Origin: CAYGYG01 sp964354155 | Lineage (GTDB): Bacteria; Hydrothermota; Tepidihabitantia; SM23-42; CAYGYG01 | NCBI GenBank assembly: GCA_964354155.1 | Contig: CAYGYG010000014.1 | Span: 16,087 to 80,086 of the forward strand | DNA length: 64,000 nucleotides | Direction: 5' to 3' | Part shown: piece after piece, positions 27,999 through 34,825 of the stretch | How the letters are laid out: the number at the start of each line of letters is the position of its first letter | Position numbering within the stretch: position 1 is the stretch's first letter | Notes under the pieces: generated by a model | The model's database searches: none | What the model was told of the DNA's origin: nothing | What the model saw: only the letters and a program-made list of their open reading frames with translations | Made by a program: the position numbers and the translations under genes

Positions 27999-28152
27999 GT
28001 GCGGTAAAGATGCAGGACCGCAATTCATTAGACAACCACTCCAATCGTTGGTTTACTATATAACATTTGAAGTAATAAGGGTTATAACCGACACCCGACG
28101 GGGTACGTTCAAGATGACGACATGACGGTTGATTCCCGATCGGTCTTTTGAC

Positions 28153-28180
28153 TTGACTGGTCGTGAAATGTGACTATATT
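28153..28180 (+). promoter_or_regulatory. Promoter of the rmlD-ispE-tRNA-prs operon
   Basis: TTGACT (28153-28158), 16-bp spacer, TATATT (28175-28180). The ATG at 28190 is nine bases past the -10 box, giving a leader of two or three bases and no ribosome site. A second TTGACT overlaps it five bases upstream. Confidence 0.75.
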
Positions 28181-28189
28181 TCATAAGTT

Positions 28190-29026
28190 ATGAGGATTTT
28201 TCTGACCGGAGTCGAGGGTGCGCTCGGCTCGGAGCTGGTCAAGCACTTAGACGGCCATCGAGTCATGGCTCCGCTTGAAAACGAACTCGACCTCCGCAAC
28301 TTTCCCAAGGTGGTCGCCTGGGTGCGGGATTTCAAACCCGAAGTGATCTGCCATCTGGCCGCAATCAGCGATGTTGACGGCTGTGAACAAAACAAGGCGC
28401 TGGCCAACGCCGTCAATGTTCAGGGTACCTACGCGGTAGCAACCGGCGCCAACCTGACCGGCGCCAAGATCTTTTACATCAGCACCAACTACGTGTTTGA
28501 CGGGAATCATGCCGACCCCTACTATGAGTCGGACCAGCCCTCGCCCCTAAACGAATACGGTCGCACCAAACTCCAGGGTGAAGTCGTCATCCGGGACCTT
28601 ACGCACCGCCATTTCATTGTCCGAACCTCCTGGTTATTCGGGCGAAAATCGAAGACCTTTGCTTCGCGTCTGATCGAGACTGACCCGAAACCGAAGGAAG
28701 CCAAAGTGATCATTGATCAGTTTGGCTGTTTCACCTACACCAAAGATCTGTCGGCCGGTCTCGCCCGGCTCCTCAACACCGATTACTTCGGCATCTACCA
28801 CCTGGTCAACCGCGGTAAGGCCTCCTGGTATGACTTCTTGAAGCATGCCCGGCAGCAGCTGCGTTTCGACACGGTGATCACCCCGGTCAATACCGCCGAC
28901 CTCAAGCTGAGCGCGCCGCGCCCGGTCGACGCCGAACTCGGTTCTCGGTGCTATGAGGCCGTCTTCGGCGAATCCATGAGAAGCTGGCCGGAAGCCCTTG
29001 ATGATTTCATCACGAGCCTTCGCTAA
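28190..29026 (+). CDS. dTDP-4-dehydrorhamnose reductase-like SDR protein
   Basis: A 278-residue extended short-chain dehydrogenase of the RmlD type. It has a Rossmann motif TGVEGALGSELV (about 6-17), the ISTNYVFDG segment and the active-site YGRTK (Tyr and Lys). RmlD makes dTDP-L-rhamnose, but no other rml genes are in the window, so another nucleotide-sugar substrate or the MAT2B-like subgroup is possible. It overlaps ispE by 26 bases. Confidence 0.8.
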   Translation: MRIFLTGVEGALGSELVKHLDGHRVMAPLENELDLRNFPKVVAWVRDFKPEVICHLAAISDVDGCEQNKALANAVNVQGTYAVATGANLTGAKIFYISTNYVFDGNHADPYYESDQPSPLNEYGRTKLQGEVVIRDLTHRHFIVRTSWLFGRKSKTFASRLIETDPKPKEAKVIIDQFGCFTYTKDLSAGLARLLNTDYFGIYHLVNRGKASWYDFLKHARQQLRFDTVITPVNTADLKLSAPRPVDAELGSRCYEAVFGESMRSWPEALDDFITSLR

Positions 29027-29846
29027 GATAAATCTCGGGCTGAGGGTAGTTGGCAAGCGGTCCGACGGTTACCACGACATCGAGACCATTTTTTCCACCA
29101 TCAGTCTTTACGATGAGCTGACCATCACGCGAACCGAAGCGGGCATCAGCCTGGACTGTCCCGGTGCCCGCCTGCCGTGCGGCCGCCGCAATCTTGCCTA
29201 CCGCGCCGCCGCTCTCTTTCTCGAACACAGTCGGGTTGCGGCCGGGGTGAGCATCCGGCTGCAGAAGAAAATACCCGTCGGGGCGGGCCTGGGCGGCGGT
29301 TCAGCCGACGCGGCCTGCGTTCTCAAAGGACTGCGCGATCTCTTCGGACTTGGCACCAGCGATCAGGAATTGGTCGAGCTCGGCCGCACCCTGGGCATGG
29401 ATGTTCCGTTTTTCATCGGCGGGGGAGCAGCGTACGCCCGGGGTCGGGGCGACGAGCTCGAGCATTTCCCGTTGCCGCGAATGAGTCTGATCATCTGCCA
29501 CCCGGGGTTCTCGATATCGACGAAATGGGCCTACGAGAATATCGGGTCAAACTTGACAAAAGAAGAAAATTGGATTACAATGTTGAGAAAGGGCCTCGAA
29601 ACACAGGATTTCGCGCTGGTCCGGCAGTACCTGATTAATGACTTCGAGCCGCTGGTCTTCAAGCTCTATCCGGAACTGGGGCGCATCAAGGATGAGCTGT
29701 TGAAGCTCGGCGCTCGGGGAGCGCTGCTCTCGGGCTCAGGGTCCGCGCTCTACGCCATTGTCGATGAGGCATCGAAGCCCGGCATAAAGCGATTTCTCGA
29801 CGAACATCGGAAGCAGTACTCGGTTGCCGAGACCGGACCGTTTTAA
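29001..29846 (+). CDS. ispE: 4-diphosphocytidyl-2-C-methyl-D-erythritol kinase
   Basis: A 281-residue GHMP kinase that phosphorylates CDP-methylerythritol in the MEP isoprenoid pathway. It shows AFAKINLGLRVVGKR at the N-terminus, the ATP loop PVGAGLGGGSADAA, MDVPFF and the C-terminal GALLSGSGSALYAIV. The frame opens with a TTG at 28998; the ATG at 29001 is the better start. It lies inside the 3' end of the rmlD-like gene. The ispE-prs neighbourhood is common in bacteria. Confidence 0.94.
   Translation: MISSRAFAKINLGLRVVGKRSDGYHDIETIFSTISLYDELTITRTEAGISLDCPGARLPCGRRNLAYRAAALFLEHSRVAAGVSIRLQKKIPVGAGLGGGSADAACVLKGLRDLFGLGTSDQELVELGRTLGMDVPFFIGGGAAYARGRGDELEHFPLPRMSLIICHPGFSISTKWAYENIGSNLTKEENWITMLRKGLETQDFALVRQYLINDFEPLVFKLYPELGRIKDELLKLGARGALLSGSGSALYAIVDEASKPGIKRFLDEHRKQYSVAETGPF
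29553..29581 (+). promoter_or_regulatory. Possible internal promoter in ispE
   Basis: TTGACA (29553-29558), 17-bp spacer, TACAAT (29576-29581). It lies within ispE and could boost tRNA-Gln, prs and rplY transcription, or it could be chance in coding sequence. Confidence 0.35.
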
Positions 29847-29886
29847 GAAACATTGGCGGGCGTTTTGCCGATCGTCATTCTCTTAC

Positions 29887-29957
29887 TGGGGCGTCGTCTA
29901 ATGGCAGGACGCAGGATTTTGGATCCTGTTGTGGAGGTTCGAATCCCCCCGCCCCAG
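29887..29957 (+). tRNA. tRNA-Gln (TTG anticodon)
   Basis: A 71-nt tRNA with acceptor stem TGGGGCG/CGCCCCA and discriminator G, a D arm with GTCTAATGGCAGGAC, an anticodon arm CAGGA-TTTTGGA-TCCTG with anticodon TTG, and a T arm GGAGG-TTCGAAT-CCCCC. CCA is not encoded. It lies inside the operon, between ispE and prs, with no promoter or terminator of its own apart from a possible internal promoter in ispE. Confidence 0.97.
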
Positions 29958-29983
29958 CTGGTAAGCATAAGGAGTAACCGTCT

Positions 29984-30934
29984 ATGAACCGTGGAATAAA
30001 GGTATTTGTCGGCAGTGCCAGCAAGGACCTGGGCCGAAGGATCTGTGATGCCATTGGCATTGACCCGGGCGCCGCCACCGTAACCAAGTTTTCTGACGGC
30101 GAGATCAAGGTTAAGATCAACGAGAACGTCCGCGGGTACGACGCCTACATCGTCCAGTCGACCTATCCGCCGGGCGATCATCTCGTTGAACTGCTGCTTT
30201 TCATGGATGCCCTGAAGCGGGCGTCGGCCGAGCGCATCACCGCGGTCATCCCCTACTTCGGATATGCGCGGCAAGATCGGAAGGACGAACCGCGCGTGCC
30301 CATTTCGGCCAAGCTCTTTGCCAATCTCATCGCCACCGCGGGCGCCAACCGGGTGCTCACCATGGAATTGCACGCCGAGCAGATTCAAGGCTTCTTCGAC
30401 ATTCCGGTCGACCACCTCTATGCCGTGCCGGTCTTCTGGAATTTCTTCCGGAAGAGAAACCTCAAGACCTACGCCATCGTCTCGCCCGATGTCGGTCGTG
30501 TCAAACGGGCCCGTGGGTTTGCCCGTCGCCTCGGCGGCAATCTGCCCATCGTCATCATCGATAAACGGCGGACCGGTCCTAATCGATCGGCGGTCGTCAA
30601 TGTCATCGGTGACATCAGAGGCAAGACTGCCCTGCTGTTTGACGATATCCTTGATACCGGCGGCACGCTCGTCGATGCGGCCCGTGCCGTCAAGCAACAC
30701 GGCGCCCGGAGAGTCCTGGCCTGCATAACCCATCCTCTCTTCTCCGGGCCGGCACGCAAGCGGATCGACGATTCACCCATAGAAGAAGTAGTGGCTACGG
30801 ACACGATCCCGGTGCCGGCGGATCGGTTGAGCAAGAAGGTCAAAATCCTTACCGTCGCCCGGCTGCTCGCTGATGCCATCGTCCGTATTCACCATGCCCG
30901 CTCCATCAGCGTACTATTTAAGGAGATCCTATGA
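29984..30934 (+). CDS. prs: Ribose-phosphate pyrophosphokinase
   Basis: A 316-residue PRPP synthase, making 5-phosphoribosyl 1-diphosphate from ribose 5-phosphate and ATP. It carries YFGYARQDRKDEPRVPISAK (ATP-binding loop) and the PRPP loop LLFDDILDTGGTL. Length matches the class I family. AAGGAG precedes the ATG. It lies right after tRNA-Gln and its stop overlaps the start of rplY. PRPP feeds the histidine operon found 8 kb downstream. Confidence 0.97.
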   Translation: MNRGIKVFVGSASKDLGRRICDAIGIDPGAATVTKFSDGEIKVKINENVRGYDAYIVQSTYPPGDHLVELLLFMDALKRASAERITAVIPYFGYARQDRKDEPRVPISAKLFANLIATAGANRVLTMELHAEQIQGFFDIPVDHLYAVPVFWNFFRKRNLKTYAIVSPDVGRVKRARGFARRLGGNLPIVIIDKRRTGPNRSAVVNVIGDIRGKTALLFDDILDTGGTLVDAARAVKQHGARRVLACITHPLFSGPARKRIDDSPIEEVVATDTIPVPADRLSKKVKILTVARLLADAIVRIHHARSISVLFKEIL

Positions 30935-31740
30935 GACCAACCCTCAAAGTCACAACTCGGAACAAAACCGGCAAGCAGTACGCCAAGAAGATCCGGCAGG
31001 AAGGTAAAGTACCGGGCGTCATCTACGGTCACGGCGAGAAGAGCTTCGGTGTGCTGATCGACCAGAAGGAGTTCCTGAATCTGATCGATACAACCAAGAG
31101 CGAGTCAACCATTCTGGAAGTCATGATTGACGATAAAGACAAGGTGCCCTGCATCATTAAGTCGATTCAGCGCAACCCGCTGAACGATCGATTCCTCAAT
31201 ATCGATTTCCAGCACATTCATCTGTCCGAGAAAATCACGGTGCGGGTACCGATCATCCTCAAAGGCGAGGCCCCGGGCATCAAGCAGGGCGGCGTCCTCG
31301 ACCACCGCTTGCACGAAGTGGAAATCAAGTGCCTGCCGGATGATGTCTTGTCCCGGATCGAAGTTGACATTTCCCAGCTTAAAATCGGCGAGACTCTCCA
31401 CATCGGCTATCTCCATTTCGACAAAGTTGAATTCCTGCTGCCCAAGGATGCCCCGATCGTTTCGGTCCTGGTGCCCAAGGAAGTTGCCCCTGTGGCCGCG
31501 CCCGTCGAAGAGACGAAAGAACCGGAGCTCATCCGCGAGAAGAAAGAAGCGAAAGAGGAAGACGCAGAAACCACCAAGGGCGCCAAGGCGGAAAAACCAA
31601 AGGAAGAGAAACCGAAAGAGAAAGAGAAAGAGAAGGAGAAGCCCAAGGAGAAGGAGAAAGAAAAGCCCAAAGAGAAAGAAAAGCCTAAAGAGAAAGAGAA
31701 AGAAAAGCCTAAAGAAAAGGAGAAAGAAAAGGCGGGGTAG
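30931..31740 (+). CDS. rplY: Ribosomal protein bL25 (Ctc/TL5 type) with long Lys/Glu/Pro tail
   Basis: A 269-residue protein. Residues 1-about 185 are the two-domain bL25/Ctc fold that binds 5S rRNA (VPGVIYGHGEK, SIQRNPLNDRFLNIDFQHI). From about residue 205 to the end it is a charged tail built of KPKEKEKEK-type repeats, which is far longer and more repetitive than usual. It overlaps prs by four bases (ATGA) and is directly followed by pth, the usual Ctc-Pth pairing. Confidence 0.92.
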   Translation: MRPTLKVTTRNKTGKQYAKKIRQEGKVPGVIYGHGEKSFGVLIDQKEFLNLIDTTKSESTILEVMIDDKDKVPCIIKSIQRNPLNDRFLNIDFQHIHLSEKITVRVPIILKGEAPGIKQGGVLDHRLHEVEIKCLPDDVLSRIEVDISQLKIGETLHIGYLHFDKVEFLLPKDAPIVSVLVPKEVAPVAAPVEETKEPELIREKKEAKEEDAETTKGAKAEKPKEEKPKEKEKEKEKPKEKEKEKPKEKEKPKEKEKEKPKEKEKEKAG

Positions 31741-32319
31741 TTGATTCTGTTTGGTCTTGGCAATCCGGGAAACAAGTACCTGTTGACACGTCACAACTTC
31801 GGCTTCATGTGCCTGGACCTTCTGGCATTCAATTATAAGCTCGTATTCAGGAAAAGCACGGAAAGGAGCATCGCCGCAGGGGTAATCATGAATACGCCGG
31901 TCATCTTGTGCAAGCCGCTCATTTTCATGAACGGCTCCGGGCTGGTCGTCAAGCGGATGCTCGACAAGAACTTCCCGGCCGGCGACAGCGGGGAAGCCGG
32001 TTTTGCTGTGATCTGCGATGATCTCAATCTCCCCTTGGGCCGTATTAAACTCTACAAACGCGGCACCGATGGCGGCCATCTTGGACTGCGTTCGATCATT
32101 GACGCGCTCGATACTATCGCTTTCCCGAGTATCAGACTCGGAATCGGTCCGCCCCCGAAGACCGACTGGTCCGAATTCGTGCTCGACGATTTCCGGGAGG
32201 ACGAATTAGGCACCGTCCGGCAAGTGCTGGAGCGCACGGCGCACGGCATCGACCTGCTGTTTGCCAAGGGGTTTGCCGCGGCCCAAACCTTTCTCAATAC
32301 AAGGACGGTCGCGCCATGA
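31741..32319 (+). CDS. pth: Peptidyl-tRNA hydrolase
   Basis: A 192-residue enzyme that releases tRNA from stalled peptidyl-tRNA. Visible motifs: FGLGNPGNKYLLTRHNFGF with the catalytic His, KPLIFMNGSG, and CDDLNLPLGRIKLYKRGTDGGHLGLRSI. The frame begins with TTG directly after the TAG stop of rplY, so the start is TTG and translation is probably coupled. It overlaps ychF by four bases. Confidence 0.95.
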   Translation: MILFGLGNPGNKYLLTRHNFGFMCLDLLAFNYKLVFRKSTERSIAAGVIMNTPVILCKPLIFMNGSGLVVKRMLDKNFPAGDSGEAGFAVICDDLNLPLGRIKLYKRGTDGGHLGLRSIIDALDTIAFPSIRLGIGPPPKTDWSEFVLDDFREDELGTVRQVLERTAHGIDLLFAKGFAAAQTFLNTRTVAP

Positions 32320-33335
32320 GGGTGGGCATCATTGGCCTGCCCAACAGCGGTAAGTCGAGTCTCTTCAATCTTCTGACGCATGCCGGGGCCGCGGTCGGAA
32401 TCTACCCTTTCACCACCACCGACCGGAATGTGGGGGTCGTCCCGGTTCAGGACGAACGGCTACCGCGCCTGGCCCACGTCACCAAACCGCAGAAGCTCAC
32501 CCCGGCAACCATTCGGGTTGTTGACATCGCCGGTCTGGTCAAAGGCGCCAGCCGGAACGAGGGGCTGGGCAACAAATTCCTGGCCCACATCAGGGAAGTC
32601 GATCTGGTTCTCCATCTCGTGCGCGCTTTCGAGGACGCAAACATTCCGCATGTCTACGCAACCATTGACCCGGCACGGGACTATGACATCGTCGTCTACG
32701 AGCTACTGATGGCCGACCTTGACATGGTCGACAAACGGCTCGACCGGATCAAGGTGAAGGCCGAAGCCAAAGAAGAGCGCGGGATTCTTGAGCATCTCCG
32801 GCAGAGCCTGAGCTGTGGTCAGCGGCCCAACGTCGCCGGCCTGCCGGGGAAACTGCCGGCCGACCTGCCGCTGCTTTCCACCAAACCTGAAATCGTGGTG
32901 CTTAATTTCGGCGCGGGCGGCGCGACCCCGGTCCCTCTTGGCGGCTTCAGAATCTCAGTCAGCGTCGAAGCCGAGATTCCCGATTTTCTTCCCGAAGAGA
33001 AGCGCACCCTGCGTACTGAACTCAACCTCGAACGCGACGGCGTCGAAGGACTCATTGAGGATTGCTTCGACCGACTGAAACTGATCCGGTTCTACACGAT
33101 CAAAGGCGATGAGACCCGGGCTTGGGCCATTGCCCGGGGTGCGACCGCGCTCGAAGCCGCCGGCCTCATTCACAGCGATCTCAAGGAGGGTTTCATCAAA
33201 GCCGAGGTGGTCAATGTTGATGACCTCATCAACAGCGGCGATTTTGCCTCGGCGGCAAGCAAGGGGAAAGTAAAAATAGAGGGACGCGAGTATCATGTCA
33301 AAGATGGCGACGTCCTTCTCATCAAATTCAGGTGA
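32316..33335 (+). CDS. ychF: Ribosome-binding ATPase YchF/OLA1-like
   Basis: A 339-residue Obg-family nucleotide-binding protein. G1 is GLPNSGKSSLFN (about 7-18), followed by the switch region IYPFTTTDRNVGVV, G3 VDIAGLVKGASRNEGLGN, and a C-terminal TGS-like region including FYTIKGDETRAWAI and GDVLLIKF. The usual base-recognition motif NxxE, which gives YchF its ATP preference, is here N-F-G-A (in VVLNFGAGG), so it is altered. It is about 25 residues shorter than typical. It overlaps pth and the following membrane-protein gene. Confidence 0.92.
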   Translation: MRVGIIGLPNSGKSSLFNLLTHAGAAVGIYPFTTTDRNVGVVPVQDERLPRLAHVTKPQKLTPATIRVVDIAGLVKGASRNEGLGNKFLAHIREVDLVLHLVRAFEDANIPHVYATIDPARDYDIVVYELLMADLDMVDKRLDRIKVKAEAKEERGILEHLRQSLSCGQRPNVAGLPGKLPADLPLLSTKPEIVVLNFGAGGATPVPLGGFRISVSVEAEIPDFLPEEKRTLRTELNLERDGVEGLIEDCFDRLKLIRFYTIKGDETRAWAIARGATALEAAGLIHSDLKEGFIKAEVVNVDDLINSGDFASAASKGKVKIEGREYHVKDGDVLLIKFR

Positions 33336-34171
33336 GAATCATGGATAAACTAACGAATCTTTCAAGAGCCGCCGAAATGGTGTTCAGTCTGGGGAATTTC
33401 ATGTTCCTCGGATTTCTGGTTCTGGGCTTTGCCGGTGCCTGGCTGTTGTCGATACTGTTTGCGGTCGTGGAACGCTACCTTGAGACACGCTGGCCGCCTT
33501 CGAAAAAGATCCTCGACGTCGTCACGCAGCCGATCCTGATGCTGATCCTGGTTACCGCCTACGCCATCGGCAGCGCGTTCCTCACCCTGCCCGGTGCGTG
33601 GTTGGACTCGTTCAGCGGTGCCGGGCAGTACCTGACCTATCTGACCTTCAGCTGGTTTGCGGTCAATCTCGTCGCCGTGCTGCTGGCCCGGCTGACCGTG
33701 AAGGGTGCGCGTTTCCTTCGTCTTGCCCTGTTCGTCGTCTTGATCGTGCTCTTCTCGCTTCTGTTCCTCGCCAATTGGCCGGCCCTGATTGCCGGTGTCA
33801 TCCTGGCCGCTCTATTCTACATCCTGGTCTATCGAATTTCGTCGCTCCCTTCGCCCGGTTTCGTGCAACTGGCCGGCGAACATAAACCATACCCGAGACT
33901 GATCCAGGTTCATCTCTATCTGGGCCTCAAGACGACCGGTGACAACATCGAACAGGCGATTGCTCTGATCAAAGAGGCCATCACAACCGTGAACGGAACC
34001 GGCGCTGAGAAATCCGCAATCTTCAGCGGCTTTGCACCAACCGGCCTTGACATTATGATAAAATACTATATAGTTGACTTGGCGCATCTTGATCAGGTCA
34101 AAAATGACGTTAACCTGACCATTGTCAAGAAACTGAACGCAGCCGGCATTGAACTCGGCGCAGTCGGTTAG
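33332..34171 (+). CDS. Membrane protein with MscS-like C-terminal domain
   Basis: A 279-residue protein with about five hydrophobic helices (between about residues 20 and 172) followed by a soluble domain of about 100 residues. That domain (IQVHLYLGLKTTGDNIEQAI, then FAPTGLDIMIKYYIVDL and KKLNAAGIEL) resembles the C-terminal alpha/beta domain of MscS channels. The Sm-like beta domain and the glycine-rich pore helix of MscS are not evident. The start is GTG (33332, overlapping the ychF stop) or the ATG nine bases later. Function unassigned. Confidence 0.55.
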   Translation: MRIMDKLTNLSRAAEMVFSLGNFMFLGFLVLGFAGAWLLSILFAVVERYLETRWPPSKKILDVVTQPILMLILVTAYAIGSAFLTLPGAWLDSFSGAGQYLTYLTFSWFAVNLVAVLLARLTVKGARFLRLALFVVLIVLFSLLFLANWPALIAGVILAALFYILVYRISSLPSPGFVQLAGEHKPYPRLIQVHLYLGLKTTGDNIEQAIALIKEAITTVNGTGAEKSAIFSGFAPTGLDIMIKYYIVDLAHLDQVKNDVNLTIVKKLNAAGIELGAVG

Positions 34172-34206
34172 GTTTCTTTGACCAAAGCACTTACTAAGGA
34201 GGCAAG

Positions 34207-34665
34207 ATGAGAAGAAAATGCCTGATCTGGTTGACGGTCTTAGGAGTCGTCGGCCTCATCGGCTGTGGCGAAGACGAAGTCTCCAGCATCAATATCACCG
34301 CGGACAATGTGACGGTGTCGATGAAGCTGTACGGCTGGTGGGCCAACTCCGACACGGCCCAGATCGTCACTTTCAGCGCCGGCGGTGGTTCCTATCAGTC
34401 GGACTTCCCCTCGATCTGGATCCAATTCCCCAAACAAGCCGTGGGCTCGTATTCGGAAGGTACACCGAACGTCGAGCTTCAGTATTGGGATGAGTTCGGC
34501 ACCTTCTTCCGTTCCGAGAACCGCGGTGCTTGTAACATCACCATCACCGGCATTGACCCGCTGACCGGTTCGTTCGGCGGCTCCATCTACTCCAGTGCCA
34601 TGATTAAGAAAGAACTTAACGGCAACTTCAACGTGCTGACCGGAGACTATCAGGGAATAAGGTAG
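34207..34665 (+). CDS. Small secreted lipoprotein, function unknown
   Basis: A 152-residue protein with a lipoprotein signal: basic N-terminus, hydrophobic core and lipobox LIGC with the acylated Cys at about residue 20. The mature part is a short beta-rich domain with many Ser, Thr, Gly and aromatic residues and no motif I recognise. AAGGAGG precedes the ATG. It is the last plus-strand gene before the convergent DUF4175-like gene. Confidence 0.75.
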   Translation: MRRKCLIWLTVLGVVGLIGCGEDEVSSINITADNVTVSMKLYGWWANSDTAQIVTFSAGGGSYQSDFPSIWIQFPKQAVGSYSEGTPNVELQYWDEFGTFFRSENRGACNITITGIDPLTGSFGGSIYSSAMIKKELNGNFNVLTGDYQGIR

Positions 34666-34711
34666 CCGCGCGTTGGTGAACCGGGAATCTTAGGGGAACC
34701 CAGGACGCCGT

Positions 34712-34825
34712 TTACTCCCGCACCGGCAGCATTTGGAGAACGGTCTGGACCTGGGCATCGGCCGGCATCCGCTTGAGGTACGCTTCGCGATAAAGCCGTG
34801 CGCTGTCCGCGACGCGCCTTGCCTT
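34712..34825 (-). other. In-frame coding-like extension after the TGA stop of the DUF4175-like gene
   Basis: Directly after the TGA at 34826-34828 the same frame stays open for 37 codons to a TAA at 34712-34714. The translation (ending SARLYREAYLKRMPADAQVQ then TVLQMLPVRE) looks like real helical protein and has no start codon of its own except one near its end. It may be the old C-terminus of the gene, a readthrough extension, or the remnant of a lost neighbour. Confidence 0.4.

Noticed and set aside
27960..28150. CIRCE (HrcA) element upstream of grpE
   Set aside because: No TTAGCACTC-N9-GAGTGCTAA-like inverted repeat is present in the region.
31105..32079. 324-codon minus-strand ORF rich in Leu and Phe
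   Set aside because: It is the complement of the Lys/Glu repeat tail of rplY and pth; the apparent hydrophobic repeat is an artefact of that strand.
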